64,000 bases of DNA from Paenibacillus turpanensis (lineage in GTDB: Bacteria; Bacillota; Bacilli; Paenibacillales; YIM-B00363): contig NZ_WTLI01000026.1 in NCBI RefSeq assembly GCF_011421635.1, forward strand, positions 1 through 64,000, in the 5' to 3' direction. A program made the position numbers and the translations under genes. The notes beneath the pieces are model-generated. The model was not told where the DNA came from, made no database searches, and was given only the letters and a program-made list of their open reading frames with translations. Numbering within the stretch: position 1 is the stretch's first letter; each line of letters begins with the position of its first letter. Of the stretch, positions 17,266 to 26,888 are shown piece after piece.

Positions 17266-18231
17266 TTGATCGTACGTTTCGGATACGTAGCCATGTCGAT
17301 GACGGTGAAGAATGCATCGCCGTCCAAGACGATGACTGCTACCAATTTTGAAAAGCTGGCCGACCGTGAAGCCGCTCTGCGGAAGCTGGAGCGGATTGCT
17401 GAGGAGAATTTGGCCAACACGCTGCGGCTGCTTCGGCATAATCGGGCGCATGATGTGAAGATGTATCGTTTTTCGTCCAAGCTGATCCCTTTAATCGGAC
17501 ATAAACTGGTTGAGGGGTGGGATCCGTTTCCGCGGCTGGAGGAAGCGTTCCGGGCGATTGGAGACTATGTGAAGCAGCATCAAATGAGAGTGAGCTTTCA
17601 CCCGGATCACTTTACGGTTCTAAGCACGCCGCGAAGCGAGGTGTTACAATCCTCCTTTGAGGATTTGGATCGTCATGTGCGGATGCTGGAGTCGATGGGT
17701 CTGGATGAAACGGCAATGTGCAACATTCATATCGGCGGCACCTACGGCAACAAGGAAAAGTCGTTTGCCCGGTTTTTGGACAACTTCTCCAAGCTCAGTG
17801 AACGCATTCGCCGTAGAATTACACTGGAGAACGACGATAAGACGTTTACGGCAGCTGAAACCTTACAAGCGTGCCAGAGGGTAGGCGTGCCGATGGTATT
17901 GGATATTCACCACCATATGGTCAATCCGGGTCAAGAGACGATAGACCAGCTTTGGCCGGACATTGTGAAAACATGGTCGAATACGCTTCCGCCGAAAATT
18001 CATGCAAGCAGTCCGAAAAGTGAAAAGGATCCGCGGGGGCATGCTGATTTTGTTGAAGTGGACAACATGCTCAAGTTTTTTCAAACCGCCGTCTCCTCAT
18101 GCGACCGGTTGGATGTTATGCTGGAAGCAAAGCAAAAGGACGAAGCGCTTTTTCGTTTAATGGAAGAGCTCAAAGATAAGCCTGGGGTTCGTGTATTAGA
18201 TCAGGCATCGATTGCTTTTGGGAAAGACTAG
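17266..18231 (+). CDS. uvsE: UV DNA-damage endonuclease UvsE
   Basis: TIM-barrel endonuclease that nicks 5' of UV photoproducts and starts alternative excision repair. Family features include the N-terminal MIVRFGYVAMSM, RFSSKLIPLIGHK, the metal-site region RVSFHPDHFTVL, HIGGTYGNKEKS, LENDDKTFTAAE and VLDIHHHMVNPG. The 321 residues match the family. The start is the TTG at 17266, because Bacillus homologues begin at MIxRFGxV and no ATG is near. It is 9 bases from the ribosome site, which lies in a potential stem (17174-17260). Confidence 0.93.
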   Translation: MIVRFGYVAMSMTVKNASPSKTMTATNFEKLADREAALRKLERIAEENLANTLRLLRHNRAHDVKMYRFSSKLIPLIGHKLVEGWDPFPRLEEAFRAIGDYVKQHQMRVSFHPDHFTVLSTPRSEVLQSSFEDLDRHVRMLESMGLDETAMCNIHIGGTYGNKEKSFARFLDNFSKLSERIRRRITLENDDKTFTAAETLQACQRVGVPMVLDIHHHMVNPGQETIDQLWPDIVKTWSNTLPPKIHASSPKSEKDPRGHADFVEVDNMLKFFQTAVSSCDRLDVMLEAKQKDEALFRLMEELKDKPGVRVLDQASIAFGKD

Positions 18232-18338
18232 GAAGCCGGCGGGAAATTATGTAAGCTTCGCTCGTTCTTTTTTCTTTCCGGGGATCGAAACTTCATGGAA
18301 AATGTTACGTATGTAGTAGTAGAGAGGTGAACTGGGCG

Positions 18339-19193
18339 ATGGCCGGTGAAAAAAACGCGTTTTCTGTCGGCAGTAAAAGCTATACTGCTGTGGCCGTCAA
18401 CACGGCTGCCCGTGCGGGCGAATGGATTAAAAGCAAGCTTGGCGAATTTGCCAATTTGGATGTGAAAACCTCCCATCATGATCTGGTTACGGAAGTGGAC
18501 AAGGGTGCGGAGGCGATGATTAAGAAGCTGATTTTGACGTATTTCCCGTCTCATTCCTTCTTAGGCGAAGAAGGTGCCGAGCCTGGGGCGGACGGAGCGA
18601 TCAAAGCTTTGGAGAAAGTACGGGAGCAAGAATATGTGTGGATCGTTGATCCGCTCGACGGAACGACGAATTTTATCCACGGCTTTCCATTCTTCTCCGT
18701 ATCCATCGCTCTTGCTCATAAAGGCGAGGTAATCGTTGGGGTTGTTTACGATCCTTCTAAAGACGAGATGTTTGTTGCGGAAAAAGGCAAGGGTGCGTAT
18801 CTCAAAGGGAGACGCATGCATGTATCTCATGATGCGCGGCTCTCGGAAAGCCTGCTTGCTACAGGCCTTCCAACCGATAAAACCGTAAATTTACCGGCAA
18901 ATCTGCGCGGCATTCAAGCGCTTTCTCCACAGGTGCGTAACATCCGCATCGTCGGATCCGCCGCGCTGCATCTGGCGTATGTGGCTGCAGGCCGACTAAG
19001 CGGGTTCTGGGAAATCGGATTAAACGCTTGGGATTTGGCGGCAGGCTCTTTGCTCGTTACGGAATCGGGCGGAAAAATTACAGATTTACACGGAAATCCT
19101 TACGAGCTGAGCACGCGCAATGTCATGGTTTCTAATGGAATGATCCACGATGATTTCCGCAAAGCGTTGGACGAGGCCGATGCAGTTGTCTAA
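18339..19193 (+). CDS. Inositol monophosphatase-family phosphatase (SuhB-like)
   Basis: Mg2+-dependent phosphatase of the IMPase/FBPase fold. Metal-binding motifs are FLGEEGA, the WIVDPLDGTTNFIHG signature and NAWDLAAGSLLVTESGG. The 284 residues start at the ATG 18339, after AGAGAGGTGA; a GTG at 18327 overlaps that site. The natural substrate may be inositol phosphate or another phosphorylated small molecule. It converges on the histidine kinase gene with only one base between the stop codons and no obvious terminator. Confidence 0.9.
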   Translation: MAGEKNAFSVGSKSYTAVAVNTAARAGEWIKSKLGEFANLDVKTSHHDLVTEVDKGAEAMIKKLILTYFPSHSFLGEEGAEPGADGAIKALEKVREQEYVWIVDPLDGTTNFIHGFPFFSVSIALAHKGEVIVGVVYDPSKDEMFVAEKGKGAYLKGRRMHVSHDARLSESLLATGLPTDKTVNLPANLRGIQALSPQVRNIRIVGSAALHLAYVAAGRLSGFWEIGLNAWDLAAGSLLVTESGGKITDLHGNPYELSTRNVMVSNGMIHDDFRKALDEADAVV

Positions 19194-19194
19194 A

Positions 19195-20922
19195 TCATTC
19201 TCTGCCAGCCTCGTCCGGCAGCGGAAGGGAAACGGTAAAGGTCGTCCCGCTGCCTAGCTCGCTGTGTACGGTAATATTGCCCCCATGGTCTTGAATGACC
19301 TTGTGGCAGATGGAAAGACCAAGGCCGGTTCCATTTTCCTTTGTGGTAAAAAACGGGAGAAACAGCTGATCCAAATGCTCCTGTGAAATGCCTTGACCTT
19401 TATCGACGACCTCCAAATAAATGGTCTGATGCTTCCGGTACAGCTTAAGGATGACCACCCCGTACTGGTCCATCGCTTCGAATGCATTTTTAATTAAGTT
19501 CAAAAGTACTTGTACAATTTTATCTTTATCCAGATTCAAGTAAGTCGGGGCCATGAGGTCGTCCAGATAATGAATTTGATGGCCGAGCCGAAGCCCTTCC
19601 GATTCGGTCAGCTGAATGGCATGCTGAACGCAGTCTTGAATAGAGTGAAGCTGGAACTGGGATGTTCCTGCCCTGGAAAATTGTAGAAATTCAGCTGTCA
19701 GCTCACTCATTCGTGAGATCTCGTCCATAATAATTTCGTAATACGACGAAATATTGTAATTGTTTTTTTCTTTGGCGATTTGCAGAAATCCCTTCACTGA
19801 GGTGAGGGGGTTTCTTATTTCATGGGCCATGCCCGCAGCCAATTCCCCCACTGCCTTGAGCTTTTCCGCACGAAACAGGTGCTCCTCTCTTTGCATCCAC
19901 AGTGTTCGCTTCATGGAAAACAGCATGTGCTCCGCAGCTAAAATCAGCTCGTTCTTCGTATTGGCCTCTTCCGGGTAAAAGCTGTAGCCATAGGAGAGCG
20001 CAACACGAGATTCGCGCGGAATGTCCTGCTCCAATATTTTTTTCAGCCTAGGCTCAAGGAGCTCTCTCGTATCATAACGGATAACAATCGCAAACTCATC
20101 GCCCCCATACCGAGAAATAATAAGAGCGTTGTCAAAAGCTCTGGAAATGACAGCGGAGATCTTTTGCAGCTCGGCGTTTACGCCATGGAAGCCCAGCTCA
20201 ATATTCATCGATTTGAGATCCTGACAATCGACAATAATTAAGCAAATGTTGGAGTCCGGGATTAACAGCCGGTTCAGTTCTTTATGAAATTGCTGGAAAT
20301 TGAGCAGACCTGTTAAGGGATCAAATCGGATCAGCCGCTGATGCTCCTGCTCCAGCTTAATTTTTTGACTGTGATATTCGAGGTAAAAGTGACCCAAAAA
20401 AACGGTAATCGCAAAAGTAATGATGAACGAGGTCGAATCGAATAAGAGATGCTCCTTGATCGAAAAGTAGGGGGCTGTTGCGCGCTTGAAATATCCGACT
20501 ATGAAATAGAGAAGAAAGATACAGCTCATGATGGCAATGCTCTTTTTTAACGGAGGAATAGATAGTCTGGAGAGCAGCGCGCAGCCGATTCCGACCGATA
20601 GTCCAAGTATGACGCTTGCTTCCGAAAAAGTGAAAAAGACCATGCTGTAGAGGACGATGATGATGGAAGCGGTGAATGCGGAAAGCCAATTACCGGAGAT
20701 GGCTGGGAGGACAACGGCCGCATAGCGTAAATCCATGGTTATGCTGCTTGGCAGCCCAACGCTGAAATGCATGCAGATTGCTCCGATTAGACCATAAACG
20801 GTTCCATGAACAATTTTTGCGATCAGCGAGTTGTTTTGCAGTGGATGGATCGGGAAAATTTGTGTAATCAAAAACAAGCTTGAAAACATAATACATATAT
20901 TAATTACTAGATTATAAAGCAC
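19195..20922 (-). CDS. Membrane sensor: LytS-like 5TM, GGDEF and histidine kinase hybrid
   Basis: Numbered from the GTG at 20922 (575 aa), which follows GAGGCGAT; upstream ATGs at 20997 and 21033 lack ribosome sites. Residues about 1-185 carry five to six membrane segments resembling the 5TMR-LYT sensor. A GGDEF domain follows (about 195-345) with intact RYGGDEF (motif 273-277), but the usual D-x-D before FK is altered (VDCQDLK) and the guanine-side Asp appears as Asn249. A HisKA domain follows with phospho-acceptor His367 in GMAHEIRNPL, then HATPase_c with N, G1 (DKGQGIS) and G2 (GTGLGL) boxes. No response regulator is adjacent. Confidence 0.88.
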   Translation of the reverse strand: MLYNLVINICIMFSSLFLITQIFPIHPLQNNSLIAKIVHGTVYGLIGAICMHFSVGLPSSITMDLRYAAVVLPAISGNWLSAFTASIIIVLYSMVFFTFSEASVILGLSVGIGCALLSRLSIPPLKKSIAIMSCIFLLYFIVGYFKRATAPYFSIKEHLLFDSTSFIITFAITVFLGHFYLEYHSQKIKLEQEHQRLIRFDPLTGLLNFQQFHKELNRLLIPDSNICLIIVDCQDLKSMNIELGFHGVNAELQKISAVISRAFDNALIISRYGGDEFAIVIRYDTRELLEPRLKKILEQDIPRESRVALSYGYSFYPEEANTKNELILAAEHMLFSMKRTLWMQREEHLFRAEKLKAVGELAAGMAHEIRNPLTSVKGFLQIAKEKNNYNISSYYEIIMDEISRMSELTAEFLQFSRAGTSQFQLHSIQDCVQHAIQLTESEGLRLGHQIHYLDDLMAPTYLNLDKDKIVQVLLNLIKNAFEAMDQYGVVILKLYRKHQTIYLEVVDKGQGISQEHLDQLFLPFFTTKENGTGLGLSICHKVIQDHGGNITVHSELGSGTTFTVSLPLPDEAGRE

Positions 20923-21083
20923 ATTATCGCCTCGCTTGTTGAGGGTTGTTGCTTTTCTCTCTATACCTTCGACAAGACTCGTCAGGAATCCTCTCATGTT
21001 AAGAAAAATTTGTAAAATTAACCTTTTGAACATATTAAATTTACATTGATACCCATAGAACTCTATTCTGGAAGTCTACTTGA

Positions 21084-21119
21084 ATTGTTAACTTCATATG
21101 CTATATTATGGTTAACAAT
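21084..21119. promoter_or_regulatory. BirA (biotin repressor) operator overlapping the bioD promoter
   Basis: The inverted arms ATTGTTAAC (21084-21092) and GTTAACAAT (21111-21119) are 18 bp apart, matching the Bacillales BirA box (TTGTTAAC...GTTAACAA). A promoter fits inside: -35 TTGAAT (21080-21085) and -10 TATTAT or TATATT (21102-21109). Biotinoyl-AMP-BirA would block transcription of the bio operon. Confidence 0.88.
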
Positions 21120-21130
21120 CATCTTTGTAA

Positions 21131-21880
<750 letters not shown>

Positions 21881-21892
21881 GAGGGTATTGGG

Positions 21893-22885
21893 ATGGAAAT
21901 GACATTGATGAATTGGGAGCAGCTGGCGGACAAGGCTTTGGCGGGGGAACGGCTTACGATGGAAGAAGGACTCGCTGTACTGCAGGCGGACGATGACGAG
22001 GTGCTGGCGGTTTTGCAGGCGGCATTCCGCGTTCGCAAGGCGTATTACGGCAAAAAGGTTAAGCTCAATATGATCATTAACGCTAAAAGCGGATTGTGCC
22101 CGGAGGATTGCGGCTATTGCTCGCAGTCGATCGTATCCACGGCGCCGGTTTCAAAGTATCCGCTGCTGGAGAAGGACACGCTGGTTGACGGTGCACGGAA
22201 GGCCATGGAGCTGAAGGCGGGCACGTACTGCATCGTTGCGAGCGGCAGAGGGCCGACCGAAAAGGAGCTGCAGCAGGTGATCGATGCGGTCAAAGAGATC
22301 AAGTCGGATATGCCGATGAAAATTTGCGCATGTCTTGGCATCCTGTCGCAGGAGCAGGCTGAGCGGCTCAAGGAAGCGGGCGTTGACCGATATAACCACA
22401 ACATTAATACGAGCGCGAGCAATTTCTCGAATATTACGAAGACACACTCGTACGATGACCGGGTAGCGACCGTGGAGAAAGCGAAGGCAGCCGGCATTTC
22501 ACCGTGCTCCGGGGTAATTGTCGGCATGGGCGAAAGCGATGCGGACATCGTCGAGATGGCTTATGCGCTGCGGGAGATTGACGCGGACTCGATTCCGGTT
22601 AACTTTCTAAATTCGATTCCGGGAACGCCGTTAGAAGGGTATGCGAACTTGAACCCGCGCAAATGCCTAAAGGTGCTGGCGTTGTTCCGGTTTATGAATC
22701 CGACGAAGGAGATCCGCGTTTCGGGCGGGCGCGAAGTTAATCTGCGCTCCCTGCAGCCGCTCGGCCTGTATGCCGCGAATTCGGTGTTTGTCGGCGATTA
22801 TTTGACGACCGAAGGACAGGAAGCGAATGCGGATCACCGCATGATCGAGGATCTCGGCTTCGAAATTGAGCTCTGCGCACTGTAA
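21893..22885 (+). CDS. bioB: Biotin synthase
   Basis: Radical SAM enzyme inserting sulfur into dethiobiotin. The [4Fe-4S] cysteines C69, C73 and C76 are seen in CPEDCGYCSQS. Other conserved segments are YNHNINTS, GIVGMGES (as VIVGMGESD), NFLNSIPGTP and the C-terminal NSVFVGDYLTT. It has 330 residues. AGGAGG lies 7 bases before the first ATG; a second in-frame ATG lies 15 bases on. Confidence 0.97.
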   Translation: MEMTLMNWEQLADKALAGERLTMEEGLAVLQADDDEVLAVLQAAFRVRKAYYGKKVKLNMIINAKSGLCPEDCGYCSQSIVSTAPVSKYPLLEKDTLVDGARKAMELKAGTYCIVASGRGPTEKELQQVIDAVKEIKSDMPMKICACLGILSQEQAERLKEAGVDRYNHNINTSASNFSNITKTHSYDDRVATVEKAKAAGISPCSGVIVGMGESDADIVEMAYALREIDADSIPVNFLNSIPGTPLEGYANLNPRKCLKVLALFRFMNPTKEIRVSGGREVNLRSLQPLGLYAANSVFVGDYLTTEGQEANADHRMIEDLGFEIELCAL

Positions 22886-22895
22886 GGAGGCAGCG

Positions 22896-24074
22896 GTGAC
22901 TAGCAAGTGGGACTGGATGCGGCTGGAGCTGGAGCGGCTTGATTCGCTTTCGCTGCGGCGAAGCTTGAGCGCGGTGAGGCTGCTTCCCGGCGGGTGGCTG
23001 GAAAAAGACGGGCGGCGCATGCTGAATCTCGCCTCGAACGATTACTTGGGCATTGCCTCTGAGGGCGGGTACGTCACAGAGGAGGCGGATGCGCTGCAAA
23101 CCGGAGCGGGAGCGTCACGGCTCGTCGTCGGCGGGACGGAGGAGCTTGCCCGGTTTGAGGAAGCGTATGCCGCTTATCACGGTGTGGGAGCGGCTCTGGT
23201 ATACGGCAGCGGCTACGCGGCCAATGTAGGCGTGCTCGGCGCGCTGCTGACGAGGGACGATGCGGTGTTCAGCGACCGGCTGAACCATGCCAGCATCGTC
23301 GACGGCATCGTGCTGAGCCGGGCCGAGCATTTCCGCTACCGGCATCTTGATATGAATCAGCTCGAGGCGATGCTGAAGAAGGTGAGCGAGGCTGCTCCCC
23401 GCCGCAAAAAGCTGATCGTAACCGACGCGGTATTCAGCATGGACGGCGACGCTGCGCCGCTTATGGACATAATCGCGCTGAAAGAGCGTTACGGTGCGCT
23501 GCTGATGATTGACGAAGCACACAGCGGCGGGGTATGCGGCAAGGAAGGCAGAGGGCTTGCCGACGCGCTTGGCGCTGCGGAGCATATCGACATCCATATG
23601 GGCACCTTCAGTAAAGCTTACGGCGCCCTTGGAGGCTACATAGCCGGTGATACTGTGCTCAAGGAGTATTTGGTGAACCGCTCGCGCAGCTTTATTTATA
23701 CGACAGGGCTGCCGCCCGTTGTTATTGCGGCTATTGAGCGCAACTGGAGAAAGGTGCGCGCGGCCGATGAAGCGCGCGATCGTCTGCGCCGAAACGCGGC
23801 GCTGTTTCGCGAGGGGCTTGCCGCAGCGGGATTTCAGCTCGGCGACAGCGCGAGCCAAATTGTGCCGCTGCTTGCGGGCGAGAGCGAAAGGGCGGTACGC
23901 ATGGCGGCGAGGCTCCAGCAGGCGGGCATCGCCGCCGTTGCGATCCGGCCGCCGACGGTTCCGGAGGGGACCGCCCGGATTCGCTTTTCGCTGATGGCGC
24001 AGCATGAACCGGAGGCTTTGCTGCAGGCGGTTCAAGTCATAACCGACGCCGGTAAGCAGGAGGGGATAGTGTGA
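22896..24074 (+). CDS. bioF: 8-amino-7-oxononanoate synthase
   Basis: PLP-dependent alpha-oxoamine synthase condensing pimeloyl thioester with alanine. Visible motifs are LNLASNDYLG, GAGASRLVVGG, the IDEAHSGGVCG aspartate loop and the PLP lysine in GTFSKAYGALGGY. The GTG at 22896 follows TAAGGAGG 5 bases upstream; the gene has 392 residues. The stop overlaps the GTG start of the next gene (GTGA). Confidence 0.95.
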   Translation: MTSKWDWMRLELERLDSLSLRRSLSAVRLLPGGWLEKDGRRMLNLASNDYLGIASEGGYVTEEADALQTGAGASRLVVGGTEELARFEEAYAAYHGVGAALVYGSGYAANVGVLGALLTRDDAVFSDRLNHASIVDGIVLSRAEHFRYRHLDMNQLEAMLKKVSEAAPRRKKLIVTDAVFSMDGDAAPLMDIIALKERYGALLMIDEAHSGGVCGKEGRGLADALGAAEHIDIHMGTFSKAYGALGGYIAGDTVLKEYLVNRSRSFIYTTGLPPVVIAAIERNWRKVRAADEARDRLRRNAALFREGLAAAGFQLGDSASQIVPLLAGESERAVRMAARLQQAGIAAVAIRPPTVPEGTARIRFSLMAQHEPEALLQAVQVITDAGKQEGIV

Positions 24075-25000
24075 AGCAGCGGGCAGGCATCGTATGGCTG
24101 CACGGCTGGGCTTCTTGGCCCGGGATGTGGAGGCCGCTTTGGGAGCGGCTCCCCGAGTACCGGCATGAATGTGCCGAATTTTCCGGCTGCAAAACCGCCG
24201 ATGATTTTGCCGCGGCGGCGGAAGCGGCTATAGCGCGCCTCCGGAGCAGGATGCGGATTCAGGATGTGAAAGAGCCTCGAGTTGAGGATGCTGCGGCGGC
24301 TTCACATGAGCCGGATGACGGCGAGGCGCTTATTCTCGCCGGCTGGTCCATGGGAGCATTGCTTGCCCTTCAGCTCGCGCTTGATCCGGATCGCCGTGCC
24401 CGACTCGGTATCGACGGAGTCGTTTCGATTTCGGGCACGCTGCGCTTTACGTCCGATGCGCCGGAGCTTGGCTGGCCTGACCGGATTGTGGCGCGCATGC
24501 AGAAGCGGCTCGGCAAAGAGCCGGAAGCGACGCTTGAAGCGTTCCGGGCGCTCCTGTGGACGGCCGAGGAGCGGGAGCGCATGACGGCACCGAGCGGCAG
24601 CTTTCCTCCGTTAGAACGGACAAGCGTTGGGCAGACGCAGCCTGGGAGGCCTGAGAGCGAGGTGCCGGAGCAACCCTGCGCTCATACCGATATGAGTGTG
24701 GAAGGACTGCAGGCCGGGCTCGCCTATCTCCGGCAGACCGATCTTCGTGAGCGCTGGGAGACGCGCGAGGGGGAAACGGGGATGCCGCCGCTTCTTTGGA
24801 TTCACGGCCGGCAGGACCAGGTTTGTCCTTTTGGCGCGGCAGCGGCATCCGCGTCCGTTGGGGGAAAGAATAACGACGGCGCCGAGCTTGCGCCCTATCG
24901 TTTGGTGGAGCTGCCGGATGCCGGGCATGCTCCTATTTATTTTTCTGTGGATAGGGTGGCTGGGGAGATAAGGAGCTTTCTTGATGAGCAAATACAATAA
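24071..25000 (+). CDS. bioH: BioH-like alpha/beta hydrolase (pimeloyl-ACP methyl ester esterase)
   Basis: Position between bioF and bioC, and the fold, indicate the esterase that removes the methyl group from pimeloyl-ACP methyl ester and so ends the BioC-BioH route. WLHGWASWPGMW contains the oxyanion-side HGW, LAGWSMGALLALQLAL the nucleophile Ser, WIHGRQDQVCP the Asp region and DAGHAPIYF the catalytic His. The 309 residues include two polar insertions (around residues 60-75 and 180-210) not typical of BioH. Sequence similarity to E. coli BioH itself is modest, so the role is partly inferred from context. Confidence 0.82.
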   Translation: MKQRAGIVWLHGWASWPGMWRPLWERLPEYRHECAEFSGCKTADDFAAAAEAAIARLRSRMRIQDVKEPRVEDAAAASHEPDDGEALILAGWSMGALLALQLALDPDRRARLGIDGVVSISGTLRFTSDAPELGWPDRIVARMQKRLGKEPEATLEAFRALLWTAEERERMTAPSGSFPPLERTSVGQTQPGRPESEVPEQPCAHTDMSVEGLQAGLAYLRQTDLRERWETREGETGMPPLLWIHGRQDQVCPFGAAAASASVGGKNNDGAELAPYRLVELPDAGHAPIYFSVDRVAGEIRSFLDEQIQ

Positions 25001-26045
25001 ACAATTGGTACGGAAGCATTTTGATAAGCAAGCAGGGAATTATGAACAATATGCCGAGGTTCAGGCGCTTATGGCGGAGGAGCTGGCAAATCGGCTTCCT
25101 CGTGAACTGCCGGACCATGCGGAGATACTTGAAATCGGCTGCGGGACGGGCATGCTGACAAGAAGGCTGCTGCGAAAATATCCGAACGCTCGGGTGACTG
25201 CGGTTGACCTCTCGCAATCGATGCTGGACTACGCGCGTAAAGCCATTGAGGAGCTTGGGGAGATTACTTCAGACGGAGGACCCGCTCATGCTGGGAAGCT
25301 GCTGGAGCGCGTCGATTTTCGGGAGGCGGACATTGAAGTGCTTGCGCATCAGCTTGCGGCAGCCGACAATCGTAATTTTGATCTGATTGTTTCTTCGGCG
25401 GCATTTCAATGGTTGAATGATCCGGAGGGAACGATGGGCGCCCTGCTTCAGCTGCTGAGGTGCAAAAGCGATCGACACGCTTCCCCGGACCAACAGGATG
25501 AAGCGTCGGGCTGTCATGGGGCAATCCTTCATGCAGAGCGAACGGAGGGACAGTATTCTTACTCTAACGTTGATCCCAGTGTTACCACGTCCTCATGGAT
25601 GCACGGCAGGGACGAAGGAACCGGAGGTCAGGACAGCAAGGGCACGAAGAGCGGGCTGTATTTTGCTACGTTTGGGGATCGGACCTTTTTTGAGCTGAGA
25701 CAAAGCTTCACGGAAGCAGAAACGGAGCTTGGCCTGCCCGGCGGAAGCCATACCTCCGAGCTTTTATCAGGCAAGCAGTGGACTGCGCTTTTTACGAGGC
25801 TTCATTGTTCTCTTTCCATTACGGAACGTATGGAAGAGGTTTGGTTTCCCAATGTGCGGCAATTTTTGCGCTCGGTTCAGCGTGTTGGCGCAAGCCACGC
25901 TCCAGCTAATGGAAATGACGCTGCATATCCTTCCGGCGGAAAAACGCTTTTCCGTCAAATGGAGCAAAGGTATCTGCGAAGATATGGCAGCAGCCCGTCC
26001 GGCGCGATTCCGGCCACCTATCATCTGATCTATGGATATGTGTAG
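24984..26045 (+). CDS. bioC: Malonyl-ACP O-methyltransferase BioC
   Basis: Methylates malonyl-ACP to open the pimelate route. It starts with KHFDKQAGNYEQYAEVQ, typical of BioC, followed by the SAM-binding ILEIGCGTGMLTRRL, VDLSQSMLDYARK and the FDLIVSSAAFQWL motif. The usual LxPGG strand is replaced by an insertion of about 70 Ser/Gly/Asp-rich residues (from LLQLLRCKSD to SKGTKSG) before LYFATFGDRTFFELR. The 353 residues start at the ATG 24984, after TAAGGAG, overlapping bioH by 17 bp. It is the last gene of the bio operon. Confidence 0.92.
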   Translation: MSKYNKQLVRKHFDKQAGNYEQYAEVQALMAEELANRLPRELPDHAEILEIGCGTGMLTRRLLRKYPNARVTAVDLSQSMLDYARKAIEELGEITSDGGPAHAGKLLERVDFREADIEVLAHQLAAADNRNFDLIVSSAAFQWLNDPEGTMGALLQLLRCKSDRHASPDQQDEASGCHGAILHAERTEGQYSYSNVDPSVTTSSWMHGRDEGTGGQDSKGTKSGLYFATFGDRTFFELRQSFTEAETELGLPGGSHTSELLSGKQWTALFTRLHCSLSITERMEEVWFPNVRQFLRSVQRVGASHAPANGNDAAYPSGGKTLFRQMEQRYLRRYGSSPSGAIPATYHLIYGYV

Positions 26046-26106
26046 ACGCTCCTTTGGCTTTGAACTATAATGAAGGAAGAAAGTGCACAGAAACGAACAA
26101 TTTCGT
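26043..26106 (+). promoter_or_regulatory. Promoter and candidate operator of the kdu/kdg genes
   Basis: -35 TAGACG (26043-26048, overlapping the bioC stop), 17-bp spacer, -10 TATAAT (26066-26071). About 20 bp downstream, the inverted repeat ACGAACAATTTCGT (26093-26106, 5-bp arms) is a plausible repressor site. The regulator is unknown and not adjacent. Confidence 0.5.
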
Positions 26107-26138
26107 ACTGAATCGCACGATTAAGGGAGGATATTAAG

Positions 26139-26888
26139 ATGTTTTCATTGCAAGGGAAAGTCGCATTGGTAACCGGAGCAGCAACTGGATTGGGAAAAGC
26201 GATGGCTTTAGGATTAGCGGAAGCGGGCGCTGACGTAGCGCTGGTTTCGAACCGCAGCCCGCTTGACGAGGCGGTCGCAGAAGTTCAGGCACTGGGACGC
26301 AAAGCACTTCCGATCGTAGCGGATTTGAGCCAAGAGTCTGAAATTCCGGGTGTCGTTGCAGCAGTAGTGAAAGAGTTCGGACGCCTTGATATCCTAGTTA
26401 ATAACGCAGGCATTATTCGCCGTACACCGGCTGCGGATCATGCAGCATCCGACTGGCACGACGTGATCGATTTGAATCTAAATTCGGTATTTTTCCTGTG
26501 TCAGCAGGCTGGCCGTGTCATGATCGAGCAGGGCTCAGGCAAAATTATTAACATTGCATCCATGCTTTCGTACCAAGGCGGCATTAACGTTCCAGGGTAC
26601 ACGGCAAGCAAGCATGGCGTGGCAGGGATTACGAAGGCGTTAGCGAACGAATGGGCAAGCAAAGGCATTAATATCAATGCTATTGCGCCGGGATATATGT
26701 CTACGGACAATACTGCGCAGCTTCGTGCGGATCAAGACCGCAGCCGTCAAATTTTGGAGCGCATTCCGCAGGGACGCTGGGGTACGCCAGAAGATTTGAA
26801 GGGACCGGTTGTATTCCTTGCTTCGGAAGCATCGGATTACATGAACGGGCATGTTATTTGTGTTGATGGAGGGTGGATGGCTCGCTAA
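26139..26888 (+). CDS. kduD: 2-dehydro-3-deoxy-D-gluconate 5-dehydrogenase KduD
   Basis: Short-chain dehydrogenase of pectin/uronate catabolism, forming 2-keto-3-deoxygluconate from 2,5-diketo-3-deoxygluconate. The cofactor motif is TGAATGLGKAMA, followed by NNAGIIRR, the active-site Ser in NIASMLSYQGG, and YTASKHG with Tyr and Lys. The C-terminal GHVICVDGGWMAR is typical of KduD. It has 249 residues; AGGGAGG precedes the ATG. The stop and the kdgK start share one base (TAATG). Confidence 0.92.
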   Translation: MFSLQGKVALVTGAATGLGKAMALGLAEAGADVALVSNRSPLDEAVAEVQALGRKALPIVADLSQESEIPGVVAAVVKEFGRLDILVNNAGIIRRTPAADHAASDWHDVIDLNLNSVFFLCQQAGRVMIEQGSGKIINIASMLSYQGGINVPGYTASKHGVAGITKALANEWASKGININAIAPGYMSTDNTAQLRADQDRSRQILERIPQGRWGTPEDLKGPVVFLASEASDYMNGHVICVDGGWMAR

